From assembly GCF_026230105.1 (NCBI RefSeq), contig NC_079477.1, forward strand, positions 18,605,001 through 18,669,000: a DNA stretch of 64,000 nucleotides, given 5' to 3'. Source of the stretch: Diorhabda sublineata (lineage: Eukaryota; Arthropoda; Insecta; Coleoptera; Chrysomelidae). Of this stretch, positions 12,401-27,400 are shown piece by piece. Under the pieces are notes generated by a model. It worked only from the letters and a program-made list of their open reading frames with translations, searched no databases and was not told the origin of the DNA. The position numbers and the translations under genes were made by a program. Every line of letters starts with the position of its first letter. Within the stretch, counting starts at the first letter, position 1.

Positions 12401-15400
12401 TTCTAGATACATAAAACTTTATTTAAAGTTGACTATTGGAAAGTAACTCTTAATTCAATGTCAACAAATTACTATAACTCCACTTTTAGGTAAAGGGACA
12501 ACATTCGCAAATATGGAATACTGAGATGAAAGTTTCTAGGTTAGCATCAATAAAAAATAACTTTGAAAAAAATGCTATCAATATTTGATAGGCGACGATA
12601 CAACTGTTGATTAAAAAAAATTATATTATATTATTTACTCCTCACTAATCGCTAATACTAAAGCAATTCTACAGCTTAATATTCGCACTTTCTTTTTACA
12701 ATTTTGATTAGTAATAAATTCCGAATTGACTGATCAACATTATGCTTTTATATTCCAGACACAATGTGGATATATGACCCTTTTCGATCTAAAACCGGAC
12801 ACTTTGTACAGCATACAACTTGTAACTTCAACAGTTCCAACTGATAGATCCTCTGTACACCAAAAGTATAGTAGGTATATCAAATTACGTACAAGGAAAG
12901 AACATGTAATACCTAGACAAGTCCATCAATTTTGGATTGATAAATGGATTCTTGACGACCACAAGTATACAATTCAGGTGAAATGGGAGAAATCAAAAGG
13001 TAAATATACTTTTTTTTTCAACTATACTAAATCTGATGCTAATTTCTTCTTTAATCTACTTATATGCTTTCGATCTGACAGTTTGACTTCACTACAAATC
13101 ATATTTTGAGTTCATATCCTCTAATAATTGGTTAATTGAACAATTTAAAATACACGCCGAAAATAATACTGTTAAGGCAAGGCTTGGCTTGAAAAACTGA
13201 AATTATGGTGTTTTTCTACGCAAAAATCAACCATTATTTATTAATACGCACAATTTAAACTTACATCAAAAAAACATGCTTACACATAAAAATATAAATA
13301 AGAATTATAAAACGTGGTGAAAATTATAATAGACATGTAGAAAATATGAATATACTCCATATTGCATAAGCTTCTCACAAAGAAGCGAGAGTAACTATAA
13401 CCAATTGATTATTCTGGCCGCTCTTTGAAACGGTTGAGGCGTAATTAAAAGAATTTTTGCGCCAATATGTGACTGTGGAGGAGATCTGAATTCACTACTG
13501 CATATTTAAATAAAAATGGCAGTCATCTAAATGGACTGGGCACGGCGAAATCCGTCCGAAGCTAAACAAAACACACAACTAACACGTTTATGACCGCAGT
13601 ATTGTTTATAGATTATTTGGAAACAAGGAAAATATAATAAAATACGAAAAAGCAGCTCCATATGCAAAAGAAAAAAAATCTACGGCAACAAAATAACTCA
13701 TTTAAGCATAAGTTAATGAAAGTGATAGACAAACTCAACGGAATAATTCCTGACTGTTTTTAGAACTGTGAGAAATGCTCAAGGAAAGAGATACACATCA
13801 AATAAGGAGATCGTAGCTGTAGAAGAATCCTAGTTTTTTGTTCACTAGATTGGGCTTTTTATAATCGATATGTTTGTTTAAATACTCTATAAATAAAACC
13901 GATCTCATTATTGATTGAATATGGAAAGCCAACAATTTCTAGATTCAGTTACATTTTTCATCTTAAAAAAGCCAAGAAAAAAGTTACGTAATAATTAACC
14001 TCAAAGTACTCTGTCTCGTGAAATGAATGGTAAGTGGTTTTATACTATTAAAAATGGCCAGATGCTGAGGATTTTAGGCCATAATTTACTTCAAAAGTCG
14101 TTGATAAAATCCACGCTATTCTATTTAGTGATAGATTAATAAAAGAACTTGAGGTAGCTACTGAAGTTAATATATCAACCGAGTTGATACGCAATATGTT
14201 GCTTATGAAACACCTATCTGCTAGGTGAGTAATGAGTTTGTTTATTGCTGATCAAACGCTTACTGAGATTAAAAATTCAGAGGAATATTTGGGTATCTTT
14301 AAACGTAATCGTCGATATCTCACAGTAAAGAAACGAGTAAACTCTTATACCACAGTAATAAAAATACAATCAGAAACAAAAACCGTTTCTTGGCGAATAA
14401 AGTCATGATAAATGAAAAAAATTTGTTGAAAAGAATAATATTGTTCAACCACTATAATGGATCTGCATCATCTTCCATATTCATCTAATCTATTTCCCTC
14501 CGACTCCTTTCTGTTCGAAATTTATAAAATAACTTGGTAGGAAGTGATTTCAGGCAAACAAAGAGGTAATAACAGAGAATTACGTAGTTTTCGAAACGAT
14601 AAATTATTGTCAAATGGTTTTAAAAACGAGAAACTCGCTGAGCTGGGTGTGTAAAGTTTATAAAGATTTTGTTGAAAAATATATTTTTCACAGTAATGTA
14701 CTTCCATTTGAAATAGAAGTAAAACAAAATTAGATAAAATTATGACATACTACATATGCGGAAAATTATAGGCTCGACAATAAGTTTGAGTATTATTTTT
14801 CTATGATTTGGTTTATTTATTCAAATTTATGAAACTCGTAGTCCTTCGTATAATGATTGAATAACTCGTATTACACTATTGCCATCTAGTGGATCTGTTT
14901 TTAACAGATTTATTCATTTTCTTCATAATTCTTTACTTCACCATTGTATAAAAAATAGGATAGTAGATTAACCTTATGAGGATATCATTTGACGAGGTGG
15001 ACGCCACCAATAGATGGCAGTGGAGAGTTGGCGTTCACAGTACGTCTTTTCTTACTGTACGTTGTAGCTTGAATTACGTGTTTTCTTAGCTTTGGTTGCC
15101 GAATTACCCCAATAACAGATGGCGCCAAAATTATTTAAAATATTATATTCAACCCTTAAGCTGTGTTGTAAATTTTCTTATTTTGGGTGCCTATTTTCTT
15201 TGGTTGTGCATTTGGATTATTTTTTTATTTTAGTATCTTTGAACTTATATATATATATATATATATATATTTCATTTTTAAGGTAAGTGGATATTATTAC
15301 AATTAATATACATCACTACTCTCTTAGTTAATATATTCAAATTATAAGAAACGCTAGATGTATAAATGCTACAGCTTACAATTTCGAAAAAATAACTGTA

Positions 15401-18400
15401 TATTTAGCGAACTACTTCTAAAATGTATTTATATAACAAATAATCACTTCTTCTTTTCCATTTTTTTGGAATGGCTGGAAATTCGTGTGTTTATTTCAAG
15501 TGTGGACTAAGTAAGGGATCAGATCCTACAATTAAAATGTACCGATTTCCTGTGAATGACCCTACCAGATGTCAAAAATGGATCATATACTCAGGTGAGT
15601 TATTCTTAAGACAATTATTTTTCATAAAGGAATAAAAAATAGTGAATGTGAATAAATGACTGTTTACAAATGTTCAATACTAAACATAAGTAGGTATTTA
15701 ATTATCGTCAAATAGAAGATAATTCGTCCAATACTTTTTGCTGATAATGAGTCCAATGATTTACTACAAATTCCAAATCCATTCAATCTTATAAACATAT
15801 TAAAAGTACTTGAATCATACCTAAATTTAAACTTAGAAGCTACCTTTATAGTAAAGAAAAAATAGAATAAAACATTTTTGAAAATATTTCAATCAAAAAT
15901 TGAGATAGTATTTTTTGTTATTTTTTTATGTTTATGAACTAAGCACATAATAATAAGGTAGTGTGTCTCTGTATTTATATTTGGGACTTATCCTGTCAAT
16001 GAGACAAAAATTTCACCTGTTCAAATGTATATAGACTGTTTTTTATCACTTATAATATGGTTATAATACTATATTCTATGCCATAACAGATTGACAAAAT
16101 AGTAACAATTAGGGAAAAAATTATAATTTCCTCCATTCTAAAGTTATACATGAAAATTATGCTTTTGTTTTATCCAGCATAGAATGTTTGAATGAAATAA
16201 TATCAAATATTAGTTTTATTTGAATACAAATTTACTATACACATGTACCAACAAATCTTTGAGTACCACGACGTTTCGTGCCTTTACGAGACAAACATAT
16301 AGGTTTTTAATGAGGATATGCTTATTTATTATAATTATTAGTCAAGTTAAGCGATATAGCACACTTTTATCTCGAATAACTAACATCACTAATAATTATT
16401 CTTAAATACGTTTCTGTAGTAGACACTCGTTTTGATTTTGTCAAAAAATGTACTGAGAGCTTTACTTTAAACATTACCTGGTGTTTTCAATATAAAAACA
16501 AACTTTTTTAACCAATGTAATGTCTCTCCATAATATAATCACCATTTTTGTCCATTGTTCATTTTTATCCTCGTATCTATTAAGGATAAGAATATAGTAA
16601 TGCCATATACCATCTTATGATTGTTGAATACTTTCAATAAAAATGAATTTTAGTTTCAATTTTATTATATATTGCAAAAAACACATTTAACAAGAGATAA
16701 TTTAATTTGCTAGTAAGTACCCGCTTTTATGACCATACATACTTGGTTCAGATGAGTAGACCTTTTGCCTGCTTTTATTATACCATTAAACAAACAGATG
16801 GTTTTGTAAGCATTTATGGTCTCATTGTAAAATATAATTTCTGAAACTTGAATGTAGCAACAAGCTCCTCAAGTACATTTTTCCAATCACACATTATGAA
16901 TGAATTTATCATTTCAACAAATATTGATGTTAGTTATTTATTTAACGATTTACCTATCCATAACTTCCTACAGTGAAAATAGAAACACCCTATTTAAAAC
17001 TATAGAACAAATTAATTATTTTTAAAGAATGTTATGTATAAAAAATCCCGGAGAAGAGCAATTTATATTTTCAACTGTAGTAGTTGGTGTCTTTTTTGTA
17101 GTGTTATAACTATATTAAATATGACGCCGTGGGTATATTTTTTAATGGTATATATTTTTTTATATTGCACTTTAATAGGTTATAATTTTAAAAATATATG
17201 ATTCATGCTTCATTTACCTATAGCAGATTTGTGAATAAAATCATTTTGTTAAATTAGTACCAGTACTAATATAAATATATTTAACTCAACGATTAGCTCA
17301 GTTTTAACATCTCTATATTTTTTTGTGCTCAATCCAAAAAGTATAAATAGATAATACGATAAATAATATTTTCGATTGTTATAACTTTCGGATCTCCAAT
17401 GTGAAACCAAGACCGGTCCTGGGTTAGTTGGTACACTTATCGGTAAGGATGAGGCCAATGTAGAAATATCTTTACCCAATGATAAACTGAAAAAACGATT
17501 ATTATTAGGTATTTTAGTAGTAGTTGATAGGACAATTTTTTTGCTTTATTAGAAAGAGTTTTTTTATTTATTGGTCTTATCCAAATTTTCGCATTGATCC
17601 GTAACTTTCAATACAAAGCCAATGAATATAATATTTATATTAAAATCAGATTATTTAAATATCTTTGGTACGTATATACTTATTTGTATATTTTTTATTT
17701 CTGGTTTTGTTACAATTCTTTTGAATGATCTTTTTGTTTGATTTTAAAAACCCTTATTAAAGATAAGTATGACAGTGTTTTTACCGTTGTTGTGAGCATA
17801 CCAAGAAAATTCAATGATGTGTAGTTGTTTTTGAGAATGATACACAGGTATGGAATTATCTTAACACAATTCGGGAAAATTCTGTCATTCCGACTATGAT
17901 ATAAGATACAATTAGGGAAATTCCAAATAAGGGTACTACTAGTCGTTATTCGATTTATACCCTTTATCGAAATGAAATAAATTTAGGTTTTTGAACATAA
18001 AAAAATACTTTACCATAACCATTACAATAAATATGTATGTTAACATTGATGTTCCTTATTTCAGGTAATGCTATTTTGGCAAACCTAAGCCAGAAATTAC
18101 TAAGAAATAAGCTGATCTGCAACAAACATTTCAGTGAAAATATTAGTCAATCTAAAAGATTGCCTACTACTGCTGTACCATTCCGATACAAAAATGATGA
18201 AGGTTCAGAATGTGAATCGGATAGGTAAAATTTGGATGAACAAATAATAATCCAATTGAATGTTTCCTCACATCCACGAACATATTCAAATAGTGATTTT
18301 ATTGCTCCGATTCATTCCAGAAACATTGACGTGACAGATAGTTCTATCAGTAACCATGAAGAGGAAGAGGGTTGAAAGAGCTACAGAACCTTCCATCTTG

Positions 18401-21400
18401 TTCTATACGTACAGACATACAGATATTTGCGCCAAAAAGGGTTTATTTTGCCAGCATTATCAATAGTGAAGTCATGGATTGCGAATTTCCGTTGCAAACC
18501 TGGATTCAATTAAAAAATTTTTATGCACCTTACTTTAAAGGCGGATACGATGCTGCCTTACGAGAAGAAATGTATTCTGATGTTCGACGAAATATCTAAT
18601 TAGAGGAATTTTGGGTACAACATGAAAACAGATTTAATTGAGGATTTCGAAGACCTAGGCGAGTTTGGAAGAAAGCCTTTCCCTGCCAGTGAAGCTGGTA
18701 TATTCTTTCTGTTTTTTTTTTTGGTAAATCAATACACAATCTTTTTTATGTCAACGTTTCGGTAGCGTTGATCCAGCTACCGTTATGAAGAATAATGTTT
18801 TATAAAATTGTTGGTCCCTAGCTGATATTAATGAAAAAAATCGAAAACTAGAACATCGATAATATTATATATTATTATATATAATAAGATGGTTTAAGAC
18901 TGATGCAAAAAATTGTCGTACATTCACAGTAGATTATATTTTCGATAAAAGGTGAATATTGAAATATTTGTGTGGATTGTTGTGTATCTTGGCCATATAA
19001 TGCGAGGCCATAAATATCAATTCCTTGATAGTCGAGGGCAAGATTGAAGGTAAGAGAGGATTGGGACGGAAGAGGATGTCATGGTTACGGAACGTGAGGC
19101 AGTGGACGGGTATACAAGATATTCAGACAATGATTCATACCGCTGGAGATAGAGAAGCCATGAAAAATGTGGTCGCGAACATCCATTAATGGATAAGCAT
19201 TAAAAGAAGAAGAAGTGTGGATTGTAGTTTGATTTTCAATATTCAACAACAAAAAGAATAACAAATAACCAATAATAATCAACATTTTTATTTATAGTAG
19301 GTGTTTCAATAGTAAATGTGATTTTACTTTACTTAACCCAAGAATATCTAGAGGTCATCGCGAGTAGATTCTACATGTACTACATTTTTGGGGTTTTACA
19401 GTCTTCTTAAGGGAGATTCAGATTTAGTGGATTTTGTCCATTTCTTTCTGTGGTCAAAATTAAGAGCTACTTTGTATATATTTTCTTGATAACACATAGT
19501 CCAAATGGGTCGGGTACTGCTTATAAAAAAATTATTTCCAGAAAACAAAAATATTAGAATGTGAATAATATTCGAAAGCAACACTATCATACTTTTTAAC
19601 CAATATTTTGAGAATTTGAAAAAGTTTTAAAATTACAATAAATTTACTCAATTTATTGGCCATTCGAATTTCCCACCAACAATGTTGTAACTGTAAAATG
19701 CACAAGGAATATATATAGGACCGTACTACTTATAGTTTCTGATAATTTTTTCAGTCTATAATTATTATAATTTTATATCAATAATTTCATAAAAAGTGTA
19801 GTTATTATTTTTACTTTATTTAATATTTCTGTTCGATATTTTCTAATAAATTCATTTACTAAAACTTTGATTGTTTTATTTAGTTATCTAATATGAAGGA
19901 TGCAATTACCTCAGAGCAAAAATCCGTGATTCCTGACGTTTATGCCAAAATCTAACATTTTTTTTATTTACATTTATTAATTTCAATTTATTCATAATGT
20001 TCTTCATAACTTCACATTGTATTGAAAATACAAAATTTTAACTCATCCTACTCTATTTATATTGAAATCCGTCTGTTTACAATTTAACTTAAGTCCAAGC
20101 ATTAGGTAATGCCATAAGATGTTTATTGCCCAACCGACCTCTGACCTGTTAGAACCTTCATGCTAAAAAATTATCATCTAGGTATCTTCAGAATTATAAG
20201 CAACAAATAGATTTAGTAAGTTCCGAATATCGAGGACGGCATTTCTGCAAATATTAGTACGATATTGTATTATGATACATTTAGTATATTTCATCTCGTT
20301 ACGTTTAAAATATTAGTACAGTTGTAACTTTTTACAAGTTATTGTTTTTTATTTTATTTTTAAATATTAATACAGTACGAAAGCGGAACAAAATCAAAAA
20401 TATTTTTCCCAGGAAGAAAGGGGAAAATGGATAGATCACATAAATCAACTGAAAGTTAAAAAAAAACAAAATAGCCAGGACTTATTTTTTCGCCTGTTCA
20501 AAATATCATCAAAATATGAATGTTTCAAAAATACATTCATGACCGAGGTTCTGAAATCGCAAATTCATATTATTTCAGTCACCAAAGGAAAGTATATATA
20601 TTTTATATAACTTTCTGCGACGATCCTTCTTTCTATCCCAAATTTAAGTGATTAACAGATTAATGAAAACTTATTTGTTCCATTTGCTAGTGCTACACGA
20701 ACTCATTACAAAACTTTTTTTTATACATTGAAATTGGTGACAAATAATTAGTACTGAGAGAAGTGTATTTTCGGTTAGAGATGAATATATGCTATAATAT
20801 TTTTAGAAACATGATATTTCAAAATATCTATTTGTGTCACTTTTGTAATAAAAAGTAAAATCGGCAACAATGTACTTTCGGTTCAAATTTCGAAGATAAA
20901 GATAACTTCACATTTAGTTGGAATCTTTCCAAAAAAATTGCCTCAAATGGTTTTAACATTGCCACTGTTCTACTATCCTATTCTTTATAAGTTTATATAA
21001 TGCTTCATATTTACTATTATTTCCAATAGTAGCCTCCTACAAAAACGTAGTTTTTTTTTCAGATCGTAGTTGCTTTTATAAATTAACATATTTTTCGAAT
21101 GGTGAGTGGAATAATGAAATGGACATAAGTGAGGTGAGATTGAAAAGTTTTATTTATCACTTGCAAATATCGTTAGTAATATACTTTATTTTAAGAAGAG
21201 ACTATCATAGCACTTGTTGTAGCCTTTAATAAATGACGAATGGAATATAACAAATATACAATTTGGAACTTACTATACAATATCAATAACCGCTTATACA
21301 TCTCCCGATGATTTTCCAGTTTTAGAAAGTCCAAAAAAGTGGATAAATATCACAACTCCTACTTGTTTGGATGTCTTCAATAAAATAGACGATTGCAGTA

Positions 21401-24400
21401 AGTACATTTTTATTTTTGTATTTGGCTAAATTTATAATAGCGAAATGTATTGGGCTTATTTACTCTAATCATACTGGCGTCAATTCTGCATCCTCCATAT
21501 ACCAGTTGTATTCCAAGTCTGTGATACCTATACTACGGATACATCGTCTTATACAGGGTGTTTCTATATACAGAAAGATCTCAATAAATGATTCATTTTC
21601 ATATAGAAATACGAACCTTTATGGTGCCTAGTTGCTGAGATATAGGGCGTTCAAAATTTTAAATTTAAATCAAAAATTTGCCATAAATAAGAACGCCTTT
21701 AAATTTTTTTTCAAATTTGGTTACCAATATGCTCCTTAATAAAGTAATATTTTGACATAAAAAAACTTTGGAAAAATACAACCAGTGACGCACTGTCAGG
21801 GTTAGTTGTCACCTTTATCCCCCAATTTTTTACGCCACTGGAGATAAACAAACTCCCTACATAAAGTGGAGAGATTTTGACCTTGTATTATAAGGGACAG
21901 TCGTTTAGTGAGCTTTGTCTTGAAAACACGTCTTTTCATTCTAGCATTTTCACGAAATTATCTTACAGTTCAGTGCAGTGCAGTGCAAAAAACACAAAAG
22001 TGAATTTGACTATATTTGTGTAGCGAGACTTATTGAAGCAAATATGCCAAAATACAAGACCAATTTAACTCACTTAGTTTACATTTGTACCAAAAAATAC
22101 AAAATGAATTGGCCGACAGTATCCACGAGTTACTTGGGAAATAATAGAACAAGCTGGCGTACAAGAACGCAGAATTGCTATCGAAAAGGGACGCATAGGT
22201 AAAGATTCCATACATCACCGTTATAGCTGAAGGAGCCTGGAGCAAACACTCTTATAAAGTAAACTACGATGCAGCATCAGGAGTGGGAGTAATCATTGGT
22301 CAAGAAACCAAAAAGGTATTATTCCTAGGAATACGCAACAAATATTGTTGCTTGTGAACAAAAGCCGAAAACAAGGAAGAACAACCAATTGCACACACGT
22401 GTTTTAAAAACTGGTTTGGTCCATCAACAGGCATGGAATCTAACATCATAGTTGAAGGTTTCAAACAGAGCATCGAGATGCATGTTGTTAAATATTTATA
22501 TCTTGTTGGTGATAATGATAGTAGCGGGACAAAAAAAACTGGCCGATGCACGTCCCTATGATACACCAGTATCAAAAATCGAATGCCGCAATCACTTGTT
22601 GCGAAATTATTGTACACGGTTGCGCGCACTAACCCAGAAGAAAACAAGTTCCAAAAATCTGCCTGTCAATGTTAAACAAAGGAATATTTTGATGAACAGT
22701 ATAAAACGTTTACGCAGTGGGATTATTGGAGCGATCAATTATATTACCACTGAAAAAAGCGAAGAGTGCCATGCTGAGAAAGTCCGATTATTGAAAAAAG
22801 ACATTTACAATGGACCCTACCACGTTTTTGGAAACCATGAAAAATGTGAAACATATTTCTGTTCTAAAATGACAAACATTGACCAAGATGAACAGAAAAA
22901 AGGATATGATTGGGTAACTGAAATGAAAGCTTCCGGGTTCCAGGATATTTTGTATGTCGCAGAACGTGTTACGCGAAATGCCGAAAGTTTGATTTTAAAT
23001 ATGGACAACAATGCTGCAGAAAGTTATAATTCTGTTGTAGCAAAGTTTGTTGGCGGGAAAAGAATCAATTATACGGCGCGACGCTCCTATGCAACAAGAT
23101 GTGAACCGGCTGCCATATCCTACAACGTACCAGCTGGCGAATTTCCGCGCCATGTCCATAAAAAGCCCTGGAAAGTATACCAAAAAGATCATTGCAAGAC
23201 GTGCACAAAACATTGCATGGAAAAAAAGTAGGCGAACATTGTTTTCTGGCACAATAAAACAAAAGAGAAAAGCAATAACAGAGGCTGATGAAGATTATGG
23301 ATTACCGTCATCAGATATGCATGAAGAAGAATACGAAGCAAGAGTTAAAGGATTCCTCAATAACCTTCATCTGAGCAAAGAAGAATGTGAGATTTTACAG
23401 AACAACACAATCGGCCAAGCAGACTGTTTATTGTGGAAAGAAGAGAGATCTAAGAGACTAACAGCTTCTGTTTTCGGACAAATTTGCAAACAACATGCAA
23501 ATACCCACTGCGCAGCTCTTGTTAAAACAATTCTGTACAATCCATTTAACAGGCAATATAGCCACAAACTGGGACAAAGAACATTGCAATTCCTTTGTAT
23601 GAAGAAATTCACAACATCGCTGTAGCAGAATGCAGTTTATTCGTTGATGCTGAAAAGCCCTATTTGGCAGCTACACCTGATGGTCTAATAGGAGATAACG
23701 GCATTATTGAGGTGAAGTGTCCTTATTCAGCAGCTAAAATGACACCTATAGACGCCATTCAAAAATAAATTATTAAATTTGCAGAACTTCGGGAAGGACG
23801 TATGTTTTTAAAACGTAGCAGCAATTACTTTTATCAAGTACAAGGGCAGCTCCATATAACACAACGTCGTTATTGTATTTTTATTGTTTGGACACCTATT
23901 GGAATTGAGTCTGAAATTGTAAGTTTATCCAGTAAGTATATTATAACTAATACTTACCATAATTGTTTTTTTTTTTTAGATATTTCGAGATGACAACTTC
24001 TGGGACCAAAAAATGTGTAAGCATCTAGAGGAGTTTTATTTCAAATGTTTGTTACCAAAAATCATCAATCCGCAACATATTAACAAAAGGCGTATTAAGG
24101 ATCTTAGAGGATAAGAAAATATTTAAGTATTTGTTCTGTTATAAATCTATTGATACGTTATGAAATTTATTTTTTTGTGTATCTGATATTTTGTTGTTTA
24201 AGATACCTAATATATTTTAGAACCCGCATCCTCTAGTAATGAAGTAATATCCCATACATTATTGTTCAAGTAATTGCGTATGCTGAACAATATTTTTTCC
24301 GACCATGCAATTTACAGTGTAGCAGACTCCGCCCCGATAATAAACACTTATACCGATACTAATGAAAATTGGGCTCAACGCTTGTGACTAGGCAACATTC

Positions 24401-27400
24401 TCTACATAAACATCTGTTCGTAGGGGTTAAATTGTGCCCTCATTGTGCAACATTTTATGTTTTTCAGTGGATGACTGCAAAGTTCAAGATTCAATTCACT
24501 CCGAAGCAAATTATAAATTTCGGGTTTCGAAATTTATTTTTAAAAAACTTTATTTTTGAATATTTATATGAATACAATTAATCTCAAGATCGAACTAATT
24601 ATAAACATTAAATATCATCGAGTTGTTTACAAACTCTGCCAGTATGGCCGTTGGGCGGATTGAGTAGCTCAACGACCATGCTGCCGGTCCCAAGCCCGGA
24701 TAAAAGAGGAGGGTTGTAAGGCAAGGCTAGCTACCTACCTCATGTAAAACAGCCATTTGCTCAGAGAACGAAGAAAGTAGCCTCGGATAGGACTGATAAA
24801 ACTTATAACGACCCGGCAAAGTTAAGGAAAAAACGATTTTGGAAGCGACAACAATTGCGAATAGCCACCTGGAATGTTACATCAATTGCTAACAAAGACC
24901 AAGAAACCATAATAAAGCTTAAGAAACATAAAATAGACATATGTGCCTTGTCTGAGACGAAGAAGAAAGGAGCTGGCAACTTTAGAATCGCGGAGTATAC
25001 ATTGATATATAATGGGAAACCAAAAGATGAAAGAGCAGCATCGGGAGTAGGCCTATTAGTGCACGAGAAATACGACAAAAACATAATAGACATAAAGTAT
25101 ATAAGCGACAGACTGCTACAAACCACGTTTAAATTTACAGAAACAACTAAAACCCATATATTAAGCGTGTATGCTCCTGATACGAGTAAAAGTCAAGAAG
25201 AAACAGACTCATTCTATGATGAACTGCGGATCACCATGGATAAGATACCGAAGCAAGACGAAATTATGATAGTGGGAGATTTTAATGGAAGGATTGGTAA
25301 CGAGGTTATTAGTGGAATTAAGAATCGGTTTAACGAAGAAACACTCAACAGCAATGGAGAACAACTCATACAATTCTGTGCACATAATGAACTACGCATT
25401 AACAACACGTTTTATCCCCATAAACAACAACACAAGAGGACATAAATCGATTATAGACTACATTATTACAAACAGAAATATTCATCCCTCAAAAATATTA
25501 GATGTCAGAACATTAACCTCAGTAAACACAGGGACTAACCACCATATGGTGCTAGCCATAATGCGGAACTGCGTACAAAGGAAAACCCAGAACAAACCGA
25601 AAGTGACAGAAAAGCTGAACATAGAAAGCATTAGCGATAATACCACAAAATACCTCTACCAGCAAAGACTAAGAAAGGCAATAAATGAAAACAAGATCTT
25701 GAAAGATGATACCGAAGAACTAGCATGGAAAAGATTAAGTACTAATATAAGGACAGCTGCAGAAGAGGCATTAGGCAAACGAAAGGTGAACCTAAACGGA
25801 AAGCCCAACACGAAACCATGGTTCACACACGAAATCAAATCACTTGCGGAAGAAAAAAGGAAAGCATATCTTCAATATAGAAGTCAAACAATTACATATG
25901 GTGATTACAAAGACGTGAGGAATAGGACAAATATGGAAATACAAACGATTAAGAGACAATTCTGGGAGAAATACTCATCAGACATGGAAAACGACTTATA
26001 TGGGGGACAAAAAAAGATCTGGAATATGATAAGGAACATCAAAAGATCAATCAATGAATACATCCACACGAAAACAATAACGTTAAAAGAATGGGAAAGG
26101 TATTTCCATGAACTCTACGGTGACATAATAACAAGCCAATCCACAGAACAGAAACAAGAAAATATATCTGAGGAAGGAGATGAATGTCTTCTCCAACAAC
26201 AATTAATATCAAAAGACAAAATTGAAGCAACAATGCGCAAGATGAAAAATAGGAAATCACCAGGGCTGGATAACATTAATAACGAGCTTCTTAAATATGG
26301 TGGCAATGAATTAATAAACCAAATGCATGTCATGTTCAACAAGATATACGACCAGAGAAAAGTACCAGAGGAATGGAAAGTAAGCATAACGATCCCCGTC
26401 TTTAAAAAAGGGGGATAGAGGGATCAGCCTCCTAAGCACGACTTCAAAATTACTAACAAAAATTATTGCAGAAGAAATCTCAAGTAGCGGCATGAGCGAA
26501 GAACAATAGGGATTTAGAAAAAATAGATCAACCATAGACGCTATATTCATCTTAAGACAGATTGCCGAAAAGGCCATAGAGTACAATAAAACCGCGTTTA
26601 TGTGCTTCATAGATTTAACAAAAGCATTTGACAGAGTGAGATTACATGACGTCATTATCATCTTATTTATAGTAAAATAGTGCTGATACATGTTTACGTT
26701 ATTTGATACAAAAATAGAATAAATGCTGATACATGTTTATGATATTTGATACAATGGTATTGTTTTAAAAATGTCCTAAGGAATTCTTCGCATGTAACTC
26801 CTCCATCCCTAAGAATGAAAAATGACGGAGGTATTTTTCATCCTTTGTTGTCTTTCCTCTTCTAATTCGATGTTTTCTTTCTTCATTTCTTCTATTTTTT
26901 GTTTTCTTACAAACTTATATTTATATTTACGAATTATCCAAAATATTATGAAAATTATACAAATTATTATTATTACAGTAAATAGTCCTATCGATACATG
27001 ACTTTGTGGATTATAAATTTCATGGATTGGTTTTATATTCTTAGCAATGTTATTAATTTCATACAATTTATTAAAATCTATATTAGTTAAATTAGGAGAT
27101 TTATAAATTTGATTATTCAAAAATTTAAAGTTTAATTTCGGTAATATTATTGATTTCCCTTTTTTAATTTGTACATTAGTTGAGAAAATTTCACTTCCTA
27201 CTTGAATATTACAATTTTTTGGAATTTTTATAAGTGATGGATACATTAATTTAAAATAGCGGTCTGATACATATTTAGAAATTACATCAGTTTCAAAATT
27301 TGGAATCACTAAAAGTTCATTATTTGTTACTTGTTCCAATATTGTTTCTTGAAGATTAATTTCACTAATAGCACAATTTTTACCGAAATGTCCATTTAAA

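Larger units (their letters stand above)
24635..26659 (+). mobile_element. APE-type LINE inserted in the errantivirus LTR, 3' truncated
   Basis: The flanking LTR halves join perfectly at this point compared with the intact LTR (32059/32060), so the insert is 2025 bases. It starts tctgccagtatggccgttgg, a structured 5' leader, then the endonuclease (24855-25445) and the RT start (to about 26650), where it ends within the palm at LTKAFDRVRLHDV. No poly(A) or simple tail and no target duplication are visible. The orientation is opposite to the errantivirus-like host. Confidence 0.85.

Noticed and set aside
22452..22600. Met at 22452 as a true transposase start
   Set aside because: Conserved transposase blocks continue upstream in other frames. 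This Met arises from a frameshift.
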